A DNA stretch of 64,000 nucleotides from Prochlorococcus sp. AG-418-M08 (GCA_003213955.1 QCMG01000001.1:1-64000); one strand, 5' to 3'. Positions 19,224 through 31,537 are shown, counted from the first letter of the stretch. Notes: generated from the letters alone by a model not told the origin. Program-made: numbers and translations.

Positions 19224-20096
19224 ATGGAGCTCTGTTCTTTTTTAACTTTAGATTCATTTATAACAGATCCATTAACTCATGATTTTATGAGAAAAGCACT
19301 TGTTATGAGTTCATTAGTAGCAGCTGTTTGTGGTTTCTTATCTAGTTATTTAACTCTTAAAGGATGGGCTTTAATGGGAGATGCAGTATCACATTCAGTA
19401 ATGCCCGGTGTTGTGGTTGCTTATGCATTAGGTCTCCCTTTTTCATTAGGGGCATTTATTTTCGGAGTTGGTTCTGTAGCATTGATAGGGTTTGTTAAGC
19501 AGAAATCTAGGGTTAAGGAAGATACTGTTATTGGGTTGGTATTTACTGGATTTTTCGCTCTTGGAATAGTATTGGTTTCTAAGATTAAAAGTAATATTGA
19601 TTTGCACTCTATTCTTTTTGGCAGTCCATTAGGAATATCACTTTCAGATGTCAAACAAACCATATTCATTTCTTTATTGGTAGTAATCCTTTTATCAACT
19701 TTTAGAAAAGATTTAATGCTTTATTGTTTTGATCCTAGGCATGCAAAAACAGTTGGAATTAACGTATCTTTTCTTCACTATTTACTCTTAACATGCTTAT
19801 CTCTTGCAGCAGTTGTAGGCTTGCAGTCTGTTGGAATTATTTTAGTAGTTGCAATGTTGATTACACCCGGGGCTACAGCATATTTACTTACGGATAAGTT
19901 TGATAATATGACAATAATTTCAGTATTAAGTGCAATTATCTCAAGCTTAATAGGAATCTACATTAGTTTTTGGTTTGATCTTGAAACGGGTGGATCAATT
20001 GTCTTGGCACAAACTTTTATATTTTTATTTGCTTTTTTATTCGCTCCAAGATATGGAATATTTAAATTAAAGAAATTTTTTGCTGGGTATAAATGA
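19224..20096 (+). CDS. mntB: Manganese ABC transporter, permease
   Basis: A polytopic permease of 290 residues in the ABC-3 (MntB/ZnuB) family, with GWALMGDAVSHSVMPGVVVAY, SIGLHS-like DLHSILFGSPLGIS and VGIILVVAMLITPGATAYLL, which form the pore region. Its stop overlaps the start of the DUF4336 gene by 4 bases. Together with mntC and mntA it forms a complete Mn importer, which supplies photosystem II. Confidence 0.92.
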   Translation: MELCSFLTLDSFITDPLTHDFMRKALVMSSLVAAVCGFLSSYLTLKGWALMGDAVSHSVMPGVVVAYALGLPFSLGAFIFGVGSVALIGFVKQKSRVKEDTVIGLVFTGFFALGIVLVSKIKSNIDLHSILFGSPLGISLSDVKQTIFISLLVVILLSTFRKDLMLYCFDPRHAKTVGINVSFLHYLLLTCLSLAAVVGLQSVGIILVVAMLITPGATAYLLTDKFDNMTIISVLSAIISSLIGIYISFWFDLETGGSIVLAQTFIFLFAFLFAPRYGIFKLKKFFAGYK

Positions 20097-21265
20097 TAGA
20101 AGTGGAAGAAACTTTCAATAAAAAGTGGTATTGGTGGCCATTATTTCCCTTATATCCTTACGGAAAAAAGAAAACAATTTTAAGAGAATTAATTCCTGAT
20201 CAAATATGGTCCTTGGAACAAATACAGGGACTTTATTATGTTGCTGTTCCAATAAGAATGACAGCAATAAAGGTTGATAACGGCTTGATGCTAATAAACC
20301 CACTTCCTCCGACAAAAGAGTTAATAAATGAGTTAGAAAAATTAATTGCTATTCACGGCAAAGTAAAAACAATAATTTTACCTAGTGCCTCTGGACTAGA
20401 ACATAAAATAGGACTGCCAGCTCTTTCAAGAATTTTTAAAAATGCAGAAATTTGGCTTTGTCCTGGACAGTGGAGTTTCCCCATCAATCTCCCACTAGAT
20501 TTTTTAGGAATTCCATCAAAAAGATCAAGAATACTGTTTGAGGAAGGAACTCCACATACAAACTCCTTTAAATGGTCTTCATTAGGTCCACTGAATTTAG
20601 GACTTGGAAGATATCAGGAGATAAGCTGTTTTCATTATTCTACAAAAACTCTACATGTAACAGACGCAATTGTTGGAATAGACTCCACACCACCTGAGAT
20701 ATTTAATTTTGATCCAACTCCACTTCTTTTTCATTCTAGAGAGAGGGGAGATGAACCTTTGATTGACTCCATCGAACAAAGAAAAAAAGGCTGGAAAAGG
20801 TTAGTCTTATTTTCATCTTTTTTGAAACCAGGGAAATTAAATATTCCACCTTTAAAAGAAATATTTAAGTATTCGTTCAAAAAAGATCTTAGAAATTTGA
20901 GATCTCATTTCGGCATTTATCCCTTTTTATGGGACGAAGATTGGGAATCCTCTCTTGTTGAAATAATGGGTAAAGATACTCCTAAGATTCAAATTGCACC
21001 AGTTTTACAAAAATTAATTTTTCCACGTTCAAAAGAAGTGTTACTTAAATGGTTAGAAAATATCAAGTCTTTTGAAGATATGGAATATTTAATTCCAGCT
21101 CATTTTACGGCACCAATAAAATTTACAATGGAAGATTGTCAAAGATTAATTAATGAAATTAATTCCCAAAAGTGGGATAAACTACCCGAGGATAATAAAT
21201 TTCTGATGGGTTTATATAAAAAGTTGTTTGAGCTAGGAATAATTCCTGAAGAAGTAAACCTTTAA
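20093..21265 (+). CDS. DUF4336 domain protein
   Basis: The 390-residue protein contains the DUF4336 pattern: IRMTAIKVDNGLMLINPLPP, TIILPSASGLEHKIGLPALS, and HVTDAIVGIDSTPPEIF. The order of segments resembles a degenerate metallo-beta-lactamase fold, with H in GLEHK and D in TDAIVG. The function is unknown. The 4-base overlap with mntB suggests co-translation, though a role in metal handling is only inferred from position. The gene is convergent with the DUF760 gene, 6 bases away. Confidence 0.8.
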   Translation: MIEVEETFNKKWYWWPLFPLYPYGKKKTILRELIPDQIWSLEQIQGLYYVAVPIRMTAIKVDNGLMLINPLPPTKELINELEKLIAIHGKVKTIILPSASGLEHKIGLPALSRIFKNAEIWLCPGQWSFPINLPLDFLGIPSKRSRILFEEGTPHTNSFKWSSLGPLNLGLGRYQEISCFHYSTKTLHVTDAIVGIDSTPPEIFNFDPTPLLFHSRERGDEPLIDSIEQRKKGWKRLVLFSSFLKPGKLNIPPLKEIFKYSFKKDLRNLRSHFGIYPFLWDEDWESSLVEIMGKDTPKIQIAPVLQKLIFPRSKEVLLKWLENIKSFEDMEYLIPAHFTAPIKFTMEDCQRLINEINSQKWDKLPEDNKFLMGLYKKLFELGIIPEEVNL

Positions 21266-21271
21266 AAACTA

Positions 21272-21607
21272 TTATTCTTCAATAGACATGTTTTCATCAT
21301 TTTTAAGAGTTTGTTCTAGCTCTTTTCTTTGCTCCATTTGTCTTAAGAAATATCCTGTCATCATTGCAGAAGATAATAAATTGGCAATGTTGTCTTTTGA
21401 AGATGTTATTTTTACATCAAATTGATCTGAAGGAAGCATTCCAAGAAGACCTTGAACATTATGTCTAATAATTTCTTGAATATCTTCACTAGCTGATTTT
21501 GCTACTCTTTGCAAAACTTCTGGAGATTGTTTTTGTAAATATTGTATTAAATCATTCTCATCGTTTGGATCATTATTTTCAGTGGCAAGAAATTCTGGAT
21601 TAAACAT
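21272..21607 (-). CDS. DUF760 family protein
   Basis: A 111-residue soluble protein found throughout cyanobacteria and plastids. The recognisable core is LIQYLQKQSPEVLQRVAKSAS followed by EIIRHNVQGLLGMLP and a helix SSAMMTGYFLRQMEQRKELE. The function is not established. It lies downstream of lepB on the same strand with a 45-bp gap. Confidence 0.8.
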   Translation of the reverse strand: MFNPEFLATENNDPNDENDLIQYLQKQSPEVLQRVAKSASEDIQEIIRHNVQGLLGMLPSDQFDVKITSSKDNIANLLSSAMMTGYFLRQMEQRKELEQTLKNDENMSIEE

Positions 21608-21652
21608 TTCTAAAACTTCATGATATAAAGACCCTACAACATCAAGTACCCA

Positions 21653-22237
21653 TTAATCTAAATTATTAAGGGCAGGGAACCGAATAGGTCCAATTTTATT
21701 AAAAGGCCAGTATCTAAAAATTGCTTTGCCAATGACCTTTTCATAGGGTAAAAATCCCCAAATATGGGAGTCCATACTGTTATTTCTATTATCTCCCATC
21801 ACCCATAATGACTCTTCTGGGACAATAAAAGGCCCTATAGAATAATTAATATTTTTGTCAAAAACGTAATTTTTTTGAGCTATATCATTTAAGAAAAGGT
21901 TACCGTCTTTTACTTCTACCTTGTCTCCAGGTATTCCAATTACTCTTTTTATTAGTGCAGTATCTGCTTCATAGCCAGCATTAATTAATTGTTCCGGAAC
22001 GTTAAAAACAACTATTTTATTTTTTAATTTTGAAAGATTTGATTTAGATGTGATTTTAGGGGTTACTTTCTCAACAAGAATTTTATCTTGTATTTGAAGA
22101 GTTGGAAGCATTGAACCGGATGGTATCCATCTTGGCTCTATAACCTGCCATCGTATAATTAGAGCAATAGATATCCATATTAAAAGATTTTTAAAATCCT
22201 TAATCATTGAATTTCTTTTTTCTTCAGTTTTAGACAT
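21653..22237 (-). CDS. lepB: Signal peptidase I
   Basis: LepB cleaves signal peptides of secreted and lumenal proteins. The 194-residue protein has one N-terminal membrane segment (about residues 13-30), the catalytic Ser in PSGSMLPTL, the catalytic Lys in ALIKRVIGIPGD, and the C-terminal GDNRNNSMDSHIWG box. The length is typical for a cyanobacterial enzyme. It is divergent from menD across a 51-bp gap that must hold both promoters. Confidence 0.93.
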   Translation of the reverse strand: MSKTEEKRNSMIKDFKNLLIWISIALIIRWQVIEPRWIPSGSMLPTLQIQDKILVEKVTPKITSKSNLSKLKNKIVVFNVPEQLINAGYEADTALIKRVIGIPGDKVEVKDGNLFLNDIAQKNYVFDKNINYSIGPFIVPEESLWVMGDNRNNSMDSHIWGFLPYEKVIGKAIFRYWPFNKIGPIRFPALNNLD

Positions 22238-22288
22238 GTTTTATTTAATTCAGTTATAAGGAAAAATCACAAAGCATTTATATAAATT

Positions 22289-24052
22289 ATGACATCAACT
22301 ATTGAATGCAAAAATTTTCTTAGAAGTTTACAACTTTTAAATCTTTTTATAAAAATAGGAGTTCAAAATTTAATACTATGTCCAGGTAGTAGATCTGCTC
22401 CTCTTGCATTAGCTGCTGGAGAATTAAATAAATTAGGACTGGTAAATATTTTTAATTCAATAGATGAGAGGTCTGCAGGATTCCATTCTCTAGGGATTTC
22501 TGCTGCATCAGGTAATCTTTCTTTAGTTATTACCACTTCTGGAACTGCCGTAAGTAATTTATTGCCAGCAGCAGTTGAGGCAGACCGATCTTGTAAAGGC
22601 ATTATTTTTCTTACGGCTGATAGACCTTTAAGGTTAAAAGATTGTGGTGCTAATCAAACAGTAAATCAAGAAGATTTTTTGAGTTCAGTTTGCAGAAGAG
22701 TCTTAAATACAAATCTCAATGGAATTCATGAGACGGAAGATAGTGAAATTTTAAATTTAGTTCAAATCATCGAGAAAGAAATATCTACCTTCCCCGGTCC
22801 TATTCATTTAAATATTCCTATTGATAAGCCTCTAGATATTTCTTTCTCTAATAAAAAAAGTGCTCTAAAGGTGTTTGAGAGAATTTATTTAAAGAAAAAA
22901 TATGTCTTTCAAAAAAACGAAATAATATCTAATAAAAACAAATTCTTTGAAATTTCTAAAAGTTTAAATTTAGATGAATCAGGCATTATTTTAGTTGGCC
23001 CCTATCAAGGTTCTTTAAATGAGTTATCTTCTTTTAATAAATCTTTAGCGCAATTACAAGAAATTACTGGTTGGCCAGTATTTGCTGATCCTGTTTCAGG
23101 TGTTTATTCTCACTTGAGAGGGTTGGTTGTGAATTGGGAATTAATCTTAAGAAAAAATAATAATTTCATCAATTGTAAACAAATTATAAGGCTTGGTCCA
23201 ATGTCTTCCTCAATTGATTTAGAGAATTTTTTAACAATATTCAAAGGTATACAAATTCTTATTAAAGAAAAAAACATAAGAAAATTGGATCCTATAAAAA
23301 AATCATTTGAATATGAGTTTGGACTTTCTAAGTTTGTTAATCAATTATTAGAAGATTTATCAAGTAATCAAAAAAACAAAAAGTCTTTAACTTCCTTAGC
23401 CTTGGATCTAAAAGAGGAAGGTGAAAAAATAAAGAAAATCCTAAAAGATAAAATTTCAAAAAATAATCGAATAACTGAGTATAAGCTTGCCAATCTTGTA
23501 CCAAAAATTTGGCCAGCTAAAAATCCTATTATGCTTTCAGCGAGTAGCCCGATCAGAGATTGGCTTACATTCTCTGAAAATTGTACTTTAACAAGAAATT
23601 GTTTTAGCTTTAGAGGAGCTTCTGGAATTGACGGTACTTTATCACTTGCATTAGGAATATCTAGAATTAAAAATCCTCTACTTCTTGTCACTGGAGATTT
23701 GGCTTTTGTTCATGATATAAATGGATGGCTTACTGAAAATTCAATCGAATTGAATTTGACAATTCTTTTAATAAATAATAATGGAGGAAATATATTTAAC
23801 CGTCTTTATAAGAAAAATCTAAAAGAAGAGGAATTAAAAAAACTATTTCTTATGCCTAAAGAAATAAACTGGGAAAAACTCGCAGAAGGCTATCAAGTAA
23901 AATTTAAAAGTGTGACAAATTTTAAAAAATTACGAGAGGCATTCGAATGGAGTATTTCTATTCGGAAGTCTGCAATAATTAAAGTTGATATTGATCCAGA
24001 AAATGAAATTAATGAAAAAAATGCCTTACTAGAAAAAATAATTGGCAGTTAA
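22289..24052 (+). CDS. menD: SEPHCHC synthase (menaquinone/phylloquinone pathway)
   Basis: MenD is a thiamine-diphosphate enzyme joining isochorismate and 2-oxoglutarate in phylloquinone synthesis, needed for photosystem I. The 587 residues show [31 protein letters not shown] with the catalytic Glu, [12 protein letters not shown], and the ThDP/Mg site [15 protein letters not shown] continuing to [10 protein letters not shown]. menB follows 33 bases downstream, giving a partial men operon. Confidence 0.95.
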   Translation: MTSTIECKNFLRSLQLLNLFIKIGVQNLILCPGSRSAPLALAAGELNKLGLVNIFNSIDERSAGFHSLGISAASGNLSLVITTSGTAVSNLLPAAVEADRSCKGIIFLTADRPLRLKDCGANQTVNQEDFLSSVCRRVLNTNLNGIHETEDSEILNLVQIIEKEISTFPGPIHLNIPIDKPLDISFSNKKSALKVFERIYLKKKYVFQKNEIISNKNKFFEISKSLNLDESGIILVGPYQGSLNELSSFNKSLAQLQEITGWPVFADPVSGVYSHLRGLVVNWELILRKNNNFINCKQIIRLGPMSSSIDLENFLTIFKGIQILIKEKNIRKLDPIKKSFEYEFGLSKFVNQLLEDLSSNQKNKKSLTSLALDLKEEGEKIKKILKDKISKNNRITEYKLANLVPKIWPAKNPIMLSASSPIRDWLTFSENCTLTRNCFSFRGASGIDGTLSLALGISRIKNPLLLVTGDLAFVHDINGWLTENSIELNLTILLINNNGGNIFNRLYKKNLKEEELKKLFLMPKEINWEKLAEGYQVKFKSVTNFKKLREAFEWSISIRKSAIIKVDIDPENEINEKNALLEKIIGS

Positions 24053-24085
24053 AAAATTTTTTCAATTTTAAAATAATTAGGATTC

Positions 24086-24943
24086 ATGAAAGTATTACCT
24101 GGAAAAAAAACCTTAAATTGGTCACAATATAGATCTTATGAGGATATTTTGTTTCATAAATCAGATGAGGGCATTGCGCGAATCGCAATTAATCGACCTG
24201 AGAAAAGAAATGCATTCAGACCTCAAACTGTTGATGAGCTTATTGAAGCATTTAATATTGTGAGAAATGATGAAAGTATTGGAGTAGTTCTTTTTACTGG
24301 AGCGGGCCCTGATAAGAAAGGCATTTATTCTTTTTGCTCTGGAGGAGATCAGAGTGTTAGAGGTGAAAATGGATATACAAATGATAAAGGGAAGCAAAGA
24401 TTAAATGTACTAGAATTACAAAGATTAATAAGAAGCTTGCCCAAAGTGGTTATTGCATTAGTTCCAGGTTTCGCCATTGGAGGAGGTCAGGTTCTTCATT
24501 TGATTTGTGATCTTAGTATCGCCTCAGAAAATGCAATATTTGGTCAAACTGGCCCAAGAGTTGGTAGCTTTGATGCAGGATTTGGTTCTAGTTATTTGGC
24601 TAGACTTGTTGGTCAAAGAAAAGCGAAGGAAATTTGGTTTTTATGTAGAAAATATAATTCTAAGGAGGCACTAGAAATGGGCTTGATAAATGCAATTACA
24701 AAGATTGAAGAATTAGAAGCTGAGGGTGTAATGTGGGCAAGAGAGATTTTACGAAATAGTCCAACTGCTATTCGTATTCTTAAAGCTTCATTCAATGCCG
24801 AGAATGATGGAATTGCTGGTATTCAAGAATTATCTGGATACACAACCCAATTATTTTATTCGACTAAAGAAGCTCAAGAAGGAAGAGATGCCTTCCTAGA
24901 GAAAAGGCCACCTGATTTTTCTGATTATGGGTGGACTCCTTAA
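24086..24943 (+). CDS. menB: 1,4-dihydroxy-2-naphthoyl-CoA synthase
   Basis: MenB closes the naphthoate ring in phylloquinone synthesis. The 285-residue crotonase-fold protein has [53 protein letters not shown] and [13 protein letters not shown], all MenB hallmarks, and ends with [12 protein letters not shown]. It follows menD directly and its end overlaps only a spurious upstream extension of glgA. Confidence 0.95.
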   Translation: MKVLPGKKTLNWSQYRSYEDILFHKSDEGIARIAINRPEKRNAFRPQTVDELIEAFNIVRNDESIGVVLFTGAGPDKKGIYSFCSGGDQSVRGENGYTNDKGKQRLNVLELQRLIRSLPKVVIALVPGFAIGGGQVLHLICDLSIASENAIFGQTGPRVGSFDAGFGSSYLARLVGQRKAKEIWFLCRKYNSKEALEMGLINAITKIEELEAEGVMWAREILRNSPTAIRILKASFNAENDGIAGIQELSGYTTQLFYSTKEAQEGRDAFLEKRPPDFSDYGWTP

Positions 24944-24990
24944 TAGCTAAATTTCTCATCAAAAGCACTTTTCATAATAATTATCAATCA

Positions 24991-26442
24991 ATGAGAATTC
25001 TTCTTGCCGCTGCTGAATGCGCTCCAATGATTAAAGTTGGAGGGATGGGAGATGTCGTTGGCTCGTTACCGCCATCATTGATAAAACTTGGTCACGATGT
25101 AAGGGTAATAATTCCAGGGTATGGCAAATTGTGGAACTTACTAGAAGTATCAAGTGAGCCAGTTTTTAGAGCCAATACAATGGGAAACGATTTCTCAGTA
25201 TATGAAGCAAAACATCCGATACACAACTACACAATTTACTTAGTGGGACATCCAACTTTTGATTCGGGACAGATATATGGTGGAGAAGATGAGGACTGGC
25301 GCTTTACATTTTTTGCTAGCGCTACTGCAGAATTTTCTTGGAATTGTTGGAAGCCTCAAGTCCTACATTGTCATGATTGGCATACTGGAATGATTCCCGT
25401 ATGGATGCATCAAGATCCTGAAGTAAGCACTGTTTTTACAATACATAATTTAAAATATCAGGGACCTTGGAGATGGAAACTCGAAAAAATGACATGGTGC
25501 CCATGGTATATGCATGGTGACCATACTATGGCAGCTGCTATGTTATATGCAGACAGGGTTAATGCTGTTTCTCCTACATACGCGGATGAGATAAAAACTC
25601 ATGAGTATGGGGAAAGCCTTGAAGGATTATTGAATTATATTTCTGGGAAATTAAGAGGCATCCTAAACGGAATTGACCTAAATGAATGGGATCCTGATAA
25701 AGATCAAGTTTTACCTGCACAGTTCAATATTAAAAATTTGGAAAGAAGATCAGAAAATAAGGCAATTCTTCAGAAAGAAATGGGACTTGAGGTTAATAGT
25801 AAAAAGTATCTTTTAGGAATGGTGAGTAGATTAGTTGATCAAAAAGGGGTTGATTTGGTTTTACAAGTTTCCAGAAGATTACTTTCTTATACAGATTCTC
25901 AAATAGCTATTTTAGGTACAGGAGATAAATATTTAGAATCTGGATTATGGCAATTGGCCTTAGATAACCCTGGAAGATTCTCGGTGTTTCTTACATATGA
26001 TGATTCTTTATCAAGGCTTATATATGGAGGATCTGATGCATTCTTGATGCCCAGCAGATTCGAACCATGCGGCATAAGTCAATTACTCGCAATGCGGTAT
26101 GGATCAATTCCAATAGTAAGAAGAGTTGGAGGACTGGTTGATACTGTTTTGCCTCATGATCCAGAGAACAATAGTGGTACAGGATTCTGCTTTGATCGTT
26201 TCGAACCGATTGACTTTTATACCGCACTAGTAAGATCCTGGGAGGCATTTAGGCATAAAGATAGTTGGAAATCCTTACAACTCAGAGCTATGAGTCAAGA
26301 ATTTAGTTGGCAGAGATCAGCACTAGAATATGAACTGATGTACAAAGATGTATGTGGAATTAAGGAGCCATCACCAGACATTGCTGAAATTGAAAAGTTT
26401 TCTTATGGTCAATCTGCTGATCCATCTCTTAAAAAAATATGA
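24991..26442 (+). CDS. glgA: Glycogen synthase (ADP-glucose)
   Basis: GlgA extends alpha-1,4-glucan from ADP-glucose. I choose the ATG at 24991 because the conserved start [18 protein letters not shown], with the ADP-glucose-binding KVGG, begins there. The ORF track starts 20 codons earlier inside menB. Further motifs are [21 protein letters not shown] and [19 protein letters not shown] with the C-terminal nucleotide site. The length of 483 residues is usual. murF follows 11 bases downstream. Confidence 0.94.
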   Translation: MRILLAAAECAPMIKVGGMGDVVGSLPPSLIKLGHDVRVIIPGYGKLWNLLEVSSEPVFRANTMGNDFSVYEAKHPIHNYTIYLVGHPTFDSGQIYGGEDEDWRFTFFASATAEFSWNCWKPQVLHCHDWHTGMIPVWMHQDPEVSTVFTIHNLKYQGPWRWKLEKMTWCPWYMHGDHTMAAAMLYADRVNAVSPTYADEIKTHEYGESLEGLLNYISGKLRGILNGIDLNEWDPDKDQVLPAQFNIKNLERRSENKAILQKEMGLEVNSKKYLLGMVSRLVDQKGVDLVLQVSRRLLSYTDSQIAILGTGDKYLESGLWQLALDNPGRFSVFLTYDDSLSRLIYGGSDAFLMPSRFEPCGISQLLAMRYGSIPIVRRVGGLVDTVLPHDPENNSGTGFCFDRFEPIDFYTALVRSWEAFRHKDSWKSLQLRAMSQEFSWQRSALEYELMYKDVCGIKEPSPDIAEIEKFSYGQSADPSLKKI

Positions 26443-26453
26443 TCTAAGTTTTA

Positions 26454-27824
26454 ATGTATTTTTCTGTATCTGATTTAAATAAGATTTTAGGAAATATAAA
26501 CAATTGGGAGAGTCTCACAAATCAATTTCAAACTTTTAAAAATATAAGCTTAGACAGCAGAACTATTGTAAATGAAGACTTATTTATCGCCATAAAAGGT
26601 ACAAATTTTGATGGACATGATTTTCTAAATGAGGTAATAAAAAAAGGAGGAAAAGCAGTTGTAATTGAAGATGGGAAGCAGAATTTATTACCTAATGCGT
26701 TTCCTTTTTGGACAGTCCCAGATACTTTAGAAGCTTTTCAGAAATTAGCATTATATAAAAGAAGAAAATTAAATATACCTGTTGTAGGAATTACAGGGTC
26801 AGTGGGTAAAACAACTACAAAAGAAATGATGGGAGAGGTTTTAAAGCAATTAGGTAAAATAAAATTTACAAAATTAAATTTTAATAATGAAATTGGGGTA
26901 GGTCTGACCATACTTGATACTGATCCGAAAGATAAAATTTTAATACTCGAGATGGGAATGAGAGGTCTTGGACAGATTGAAAACTTGTCCAAATTTTCTG
27001 AACCTGATATTGCAGTTATTACAAATATTGGAAGTTCTCATATTGGAATACTTGGCTCTAAAGAAAAAATTACCTATGCAAAGTGTGAAATAACCAAACA
27101 TTTAAACCCAAAGGGCGTTGTAATTATTCCAGCGAACGATTTGTTCTTGGAGGAAACTTTAAGAAAAACTTGGAATGGAAGAATTATTAAAGTAGAACTT
27201 TTAGATATAAATCAAAAAGGTCAGAATATTAATAAAAATAATTTACAGGGATTTTTTAGTAGATCTAGTAATTCAATAATAATAGAAGATAATATCTTTC
27301 AAATTTCTTTCCAAGGTTTTCATAATGCATTTAATTTTTTATTAGTTTATGCGGTTGCAAAAGAGTTTGGAATTGAATTCAAAAATACAAATAAATTTAA
27401 TTTTGTCAGTTTAGATGGAAGGAATAAAATTCTTAAATCAAAAAAGACCACGATATTTGATGAGACTTATAATGCTTCACCTGAATCTGTAAAAGCATGT
27501 ATAAATAATTTATTGGATAGTCCTAATAATCATTTTCTAATTTTTGGAAGTATGCAGGAATTAGGCTCTGAAAGTAAAAAATATCATAAAGATATTTTTG
27601 ATTTTATAAATAGATCAGATATAAAGAAATGTTTTTTTATATGTGATAGAAATGATCAAATATATTATGCAGATTATTTAAAAAAAAGTACGAAATTCTT
27701 ATTCTTTAATGAGATTAACAAAGTTGGCGAAACAATAAATAAACTAACAAAGCACGGCGATTTCATCCTTATAAAAGGGAGCCGTAGTTGGCAACTTGAG
27801 AAAATTATTAAATCAATTGATTAA
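26454..27824 (+). CDS. murF: UDP-MurNAc-tripeptide D-Ala-D-Ala ligase
   Basis: MurF adds D-Ala-D-Ala to the peptidoglycan precursor. The 456-residue protein has the Mur ligase N-domain ([18 protein letters not shown]), the P-loop [29 protein letters not shown] and the C-domain start [15 protein letters not shown]. Its stop shares a TTAA with the stop of the convergent glmU (4-base overlap). Confidence 0.94.
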   Translation: MYFSVSDLNKILGNINNWESLTNQFQTFKNISLDSRTIVNEDLFIAIKGTNFDGHDFLNEVIKKGGKAVVIEDGKQNLLPNAFPFWTVPDTLEAFQKLALYKRRKLNIPVVGITGSVGKTTTKEMMGEVLKQLGKIKFTKLNFNNEIGVGLTILDTDPKDKILILEMGMRGLGQIENLSKFSEPDIAVITNIGSSHIGILGSKEKITYAKCEITKHLNPKGVVIIPANDLFLEETLRKTWNGRIIKVELLDINQKGQNINKNNLQGFFSRSSNSIIIEDNIFQISFQGFHNAFNFLLVYAVAKEFGIEFKNTNKFNFVSLDGRNKILKSKKTTIFDETYNASPESVKACINNLLDSPNNHFLIFGSMQELGSESKKYHKDIFDFINRSDIKKCFFICDRNDQIYYADYLKKSTKFLFFNEINKVGETINKLTKHGDFILIKGSRSWQLEKIIKSID

Positions 27825-29176
27825 TCTCTTGATTTATTTTTTTTCCAATTTTCAATATTTACCTGTTTGCTTCTAGCAATAGCTAAAGAATTATTTCTAG
27901 AGTCTTTTGTAATTACTGAGCCTGCGCCTGTAGTTACTGAGTCACCAAGATTAATTGGGGCTATTAATACTGTATTCGCACCAATACTAGAGTTTTTACC
28001 AATGTTAGTTGGATATTTCTTAATGCCATCAAAATTAGCGGTAATAGTTCCTGCTCCTATATTGGTATATTCCCCAACTTTAGAATCGCCAATATAACTT
28101 AGATGGTTAATTTTAACTTCCTCATTTATTTTGCTATTTTTTATCTCAACAAAATTACCAATTTTGCTTTGAGATGATATTTCAGAATTTGGTCTTATAT
28201 GACTATAAGGACCAATTTTTACATGGTCCATAATTTTGGAATTGAAAATTGTTGAATTTATTATTTCGCAATTATCATTTATAATCGTATCCTTTATGAA
28301 AGCATTAGGGCCAATTTTACAATTATTGGAAATTTTAGACTTTCCTCTTATATGCGTGTTGGCTTCAATTATTACATCCATCCCTATTTTTGATTCTTCA
28401 CTTATTGTGCAAGTTGATGGGTTAATAAAAGTTACTCCTCCCATCATATGTTTTTCTTTAATTAAGTTTTGAATAGTTTCTTCGCATTCCGATAATTGAA
28501 CTCTATTATTGATGCCTTGAAGTTCTCTATCATCTTTAACTTCAAAGCTGTAAGATTTCTTTAACAAAGAGATAGTGTCTGTAAGATAAACTTCTTTTTG
28601 TTTATTTTTATTTTTTAAATCATTAATAATCTTCGATAAACTTTCCCATCTAAAGCAATAGATTCCTGCATTTGTCAATAGATTTAGACTTTCATTTTTA
28701 TTGCAATCCTTTTCTTCGACGATTCTTTCAATTAAATTATCTTGAGTAAATACTCTTCCATATCCATAAGGATTTTCTTTCTTAGTAGTTATCAATGAGA
28801 CATCTGCTGTTTTTGAGTCATGAAAGTTAATTAGTTTTTTCAAAGTTTCAGCTTTGATAAGTGGCACATCTCCATTGAGAACCATCAATTTACCTTCATG
28901 TTTTTTTACCTGTTTAGAAAGAACTTGTATGGCATGTCCGGTTCCATTCTGTGGATTTTGCACGATAAAGTGAATGTCTTTATTTTTAAGTACCGAATCT
29001 TCTACTACCTTTGATTTGTGACCTACTATTATATATATCTTATTTGGGTTTAATTTCATACAAGAATCTATAACTCTTTGAAGAAGTGTTTTGCCAGATA
29101 ATTGATGTAACACTTTAGGAATCGAGCTCGCCATCCTAGACCCTTTACCCGCAGCTAAGATCGCAACTGTTAACAT
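27821..29176 (-). CDS. glmU: Bifunctional GlcNAc-1-P uridyltransferase / GlcN-1-P acetyltransferase
   Basis: GlmU makes UDP-GlcNAc. The N-terminal half is the nucleotidyltransferase ([34 protein letters not shown]). The C-terminal half (from about residue 250) is a left-handed beta-helix of hexapeptide repeats ending in [20 protein letters not shown] and the acetyltransferase site [13 protein letters not shown]. The 451-residue length is normal. With murF, murI and the amidase it makes this window rich in cell-wall genes. Confidence 0.95.
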   Translation of the reverse strand: MLTVAILAAGKGSRMASSIPKVLHQLSGKTLLQRVIDSCMKLNPNKIYIIVGHKSKVVEDSVLKNKDIHFIVQNPQNGTGHAIQVLSKQVKKHEGKLMVLNGDVPLIKAETLKKLINFHDSKTADVSLITTKKENPYGYGRVFTQDNLIERIVEEKDCNKNESLNLLTNAGIYCFRWESLSKIINDLKNKNKQKEVYLTDTISLLKKSYSFEVKDDRELQGINNRVQLSECEETIQNLIKEKHMMGGVTFINPSTCTISEESKIGMDVIIEANTHIRGKSKISNNCKIGPNAFIKDTIINDNCEIINSTIFNSKIMDHVKIGPYSHIRPNSEISSQSKIGNFVEIKNSKINEEVKINHLSYIGDSKVGEYTNIGAGTITANFDGIKKYPTNIGKNSSIGANTVLIAPINLGDSVTTGAGSVITKDSRNNSLAIARSKQVNIENWKKNKSRD

Positions 29177-29216
29177 ATTTATTGAGATATTTTATTTAAA
29201 TTTTACTGTTTAAGGT

Positions 29217-30107
29217 CTATTTCGTCATTCCCCATTTTTCTCTCCATTTTTTTGAAGTCTTTAGATTAGATAATAATTGCTCCTGTACTCTTTTCTTTAT
29301 GATGTCATTCGCATTTGAATTTAAATTAGGATCACGATATGGAATACTAGCTTTACTCAATAGGTGTTCCTCTTCCATTAAAGATAATTTTTCAAAGAAT
29401 AAATTTCTTTTTAAACTTTCTTCATCAATTTTTTTTATTGCAATTGTGCCATTACTCCATGAATTATTTGAAATTTTGTTTGGCTTTAAATTAAAAATAT
29501 ACAAACCAAACCCTCTTAAGGTTTTTCGTATTGCAGCTGAAGAAGTGTAGGTTATTAAATATCCATTATTACTTAGTCTTTCAGTCACTTTTTCTAGAAA
29601 TTCAACTGACCAAAGTTGAGGACATTTTTGAGGAGAAAATCCATCTAAATAAATTAAATCAAATTTTGTATTTGCAGGAATATTATTAATTCTTTCTCTA
29701 GCATCACCCCATAAAATTTCACATTCAAAAAATTTATCTTTATATACATAATTTTTACATAATGATTCTAATATTTTTAAAACTTTAAGATCCCATAGGT
29801 TTTGAAATAATTTATTTCTCAGAGAATATTCCAGAGGTTTCTTATCAATTTCTAAAGCATACCAGTTTAAAAAAGAGTTTTGTCTAATTAGATTACTAAA
29901 TAATGAGGCTGAATTATATCCCAGACCAAAGCAAATATCTAAAACATTTAGAGACTTACCCTTAAATCTTTTTAAATCGGAAGGGTTGATGAATTTAATT
30001 TCAGTTTCTTTAAAAGCACCTTCAAGACTATGAAAATTCTCTTGAAAAAAAAGACTCCTTAGAGTGATACTTCCGTCCCTAGTTAAAACCTCTTTTAATT
30101 CTGACAA
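29217..30107 (-). CDS. MnmD-like SAM-dependent tRNA methyltransferase
   Basis: The 296-residue protein matches the Methyltransf_30 (MnmC N-domain-like) pattern: LTRDGSITLRSLFFQENFHS, the SAM loop NVLDICFGLGYNSASLF, DLIYLDGFSPQKCPQLWSVEFL and ISNNSWSNGTIAIKK. This family methylates 5-aminomethyl-2-thiouridine at tRNA position 34. The FAD oxidase half of bifunctional MnmC is absent, so MnmD is the closer model. The exact substrate in cyanobacteria is inferred. It lies 13 bases after the aroA start-proximal operon partner (aroA upstream). Confidence 0.8.
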   Translation of the reverse strand: MSELKEVLTRDGSITLRSLFFQENFHSLEGAFKETEIKFINPSDLKRFKGKSLNVLDICFGLGYNSASLFSNLIRQNSFLNWYALEIDKKPLEYSLRNKLFQNLWDLKVLKILESLCKNYVYKDKFFECEILWGDARERINNIPANTKFDLIYLDGFSPQKCPQLWSVEFLEKVTERLSNNGYLITYTSSAAIRKTLRGFGLYIFNLKPNKISNNSWSNGTIAIKKIDEESLKRNLFFEKLSLMEEEHLLSKASIPYRDPNLNSNANDIIKKRVQEQLLSNLKTSKKWREKWGMTK

Positions 30108-30120
30108 GAATATTATTGGA

Positions 30121-31437
30121 TTAATTAATTAATTTTTCGAGATCATTCCAAAAAGTTGGATAGGATACATTAGATGCTTCTGCTCTTGCAATCTTAGTGG
30201 AGCCCTTTGCTAAAAGTGAAGCTATAGCAAGGCTCATTGAGACCCGATGGTCAGTCTCGCTGTCAACTTCAGCAGAATGAAACTTAGACCCGCCAGTAAT
30301 TATTAAACCATTTTCTTTTTCTATTATGTTCGCACCAAATTTTTTAAGTTGTCTTGCCATAACTTTTAATCGGTCTGTTTCTTTAACTCTTAATTCTTTT
30401 GCATCTTTAATTTCTGAAACTCCATCACAAAAACAAGCTGCTACTGTGAGTATTGGAATTTCATCGATTAGTTTGGGAAGAATGTCACCCTCTATTTTAA
30501 ATGGTTCCAAATTATTTACGTATTTTATATTTATAGAACCTATTGGTTCTCCTGCAATAGTAGATTTTTCTACTATTTTATAATCGCACCCCATTTGGTC
30601 CATTACATTTAATATCCCTGTTCTTGTTGGATTCAATCCTACATTTTTAACAAGAATTTCAGATTCTGGCACTATAGAGGCCGCAATCATCCAAAAAGAT
30701 GCTGAACTAATATCACCAGGTATGAGTATATTTTGGCCTATTAGTTTATTGCCTGATTTTATTACTATATTTCTTCCATATTCTCCTCTTATTTTTACAT
30801 CAGCCCCGAATGCTTTAAGCATCCTTTCAGTATGATCTCGAGAGGATGCGGGTTCAATAACTGAAGTAGTCCCAGATGCATTTAAACCTGCTAATAAGAT
30901 TGCAGACTTAACTTGAGCACTTGCTACTGGAGTTCCAATCACACAACCCTTAAGTTTGTTCCCAGTGATAGAAATTGGAGCTTTTGTGCCATTTTCTCTT
31001 CCATGAATCTCTCCTCCCATTTGTGATAACGGCTTGCTAACTCTTCCCATTGGTCTCTCATTAAGAGAGTTGTCTCCAGTTAAAATAAAATTCCTACCTT
31101 TTTGTCCAGCCAAAAGCCCCATTAATAATCGCATTGTGGTGCCAGAATTGCCACAATTAAGTATTTCCTTAGGTTCTAAAAATCCATCGAGACCTAGCCC
31201 TTTTATTGTAAAAGGCTGATCCTTTTTGATATCAGGAATACATACACCCAATTTTCTTAGACAATTAGCAGTTGAAAGTGGATCTTCAGAATATAAAAAA
31301 CCTTCAATATTTGTTTCACCTTCAGCAATACTTCCAATAATCAAAGATCTGTGGGAGATTGATTTATCTCCAGGTACTTTTATTGTTCCTTGTAAACTGC
31401 CCCCACCTTTAACGGTGCGGTTATGATTAGTATTCAA
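30121..31437 (-). CDS. aroA: 3-phosphoshikimate 1-carboxyvinyltransferase (EPSP synthase)
   Basis: AroA makes EPSP in the shikimate pathway. The 438-residue protein has [66 protein letters not shown] and the late [10 protein letters not shown]. The length is typical. It is divergent from comB; the roughly 130-bp space between them holds a clear TATAAT for the comB side. Confidence 0.96.
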   Translation of the reverse strand: MNTNHNRTVKGGGSLQGTIKVPGDKSISHRSLIIGSIAEGETNIEGFLYSEDPLSTANCLRKLGVCIPDIKKDQPFTIKGLGLDGFLEPKEILNCGNSGTTMRLLMGLLAGQKGRNFILTGDNSLNERPMGRVSKPLSQMGGEIHGRENGTKAPISITGNKLKGCVIGTPVASAQVKSAILLAGLNASGTTSVIEPASSRDHTERMLKAFGADVKIRGEYGRNIVIKSGNKLIGQNILIPGDISSASFWMIAASIVPESEILVKNVGLNPTRTGILNVMDQMGCDYKIVEKSTIAGEPIGSINIKYVNNLEPFKIEGDILPKLIDEIPILTVAACFCDGVSEIKDAKELRVKETDRLKVMARQLKKFGANIIEKENGLIITGGSKFHSAEVDSETDHRVSMSLAIASLLAKGSTKIARAEASNVSYPTFWNDLEKLIN

Positions 31438-31537
31438 ATTAATAAATTGGTTTGATTTTTATAAAATTTTTCTTAGGTATATAGTATCAATAAGTTTGTT
31501 TTTAAAAAAAATTATTCAAAGTTAAGTAACTGTTTTC

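Noticed and set aside
24931-24990. ORF-track start of glgA at 24931
   Set aside because: It lies within menB and adds 20 residues not typical of the family; the conserved start is the ATG at 24991.
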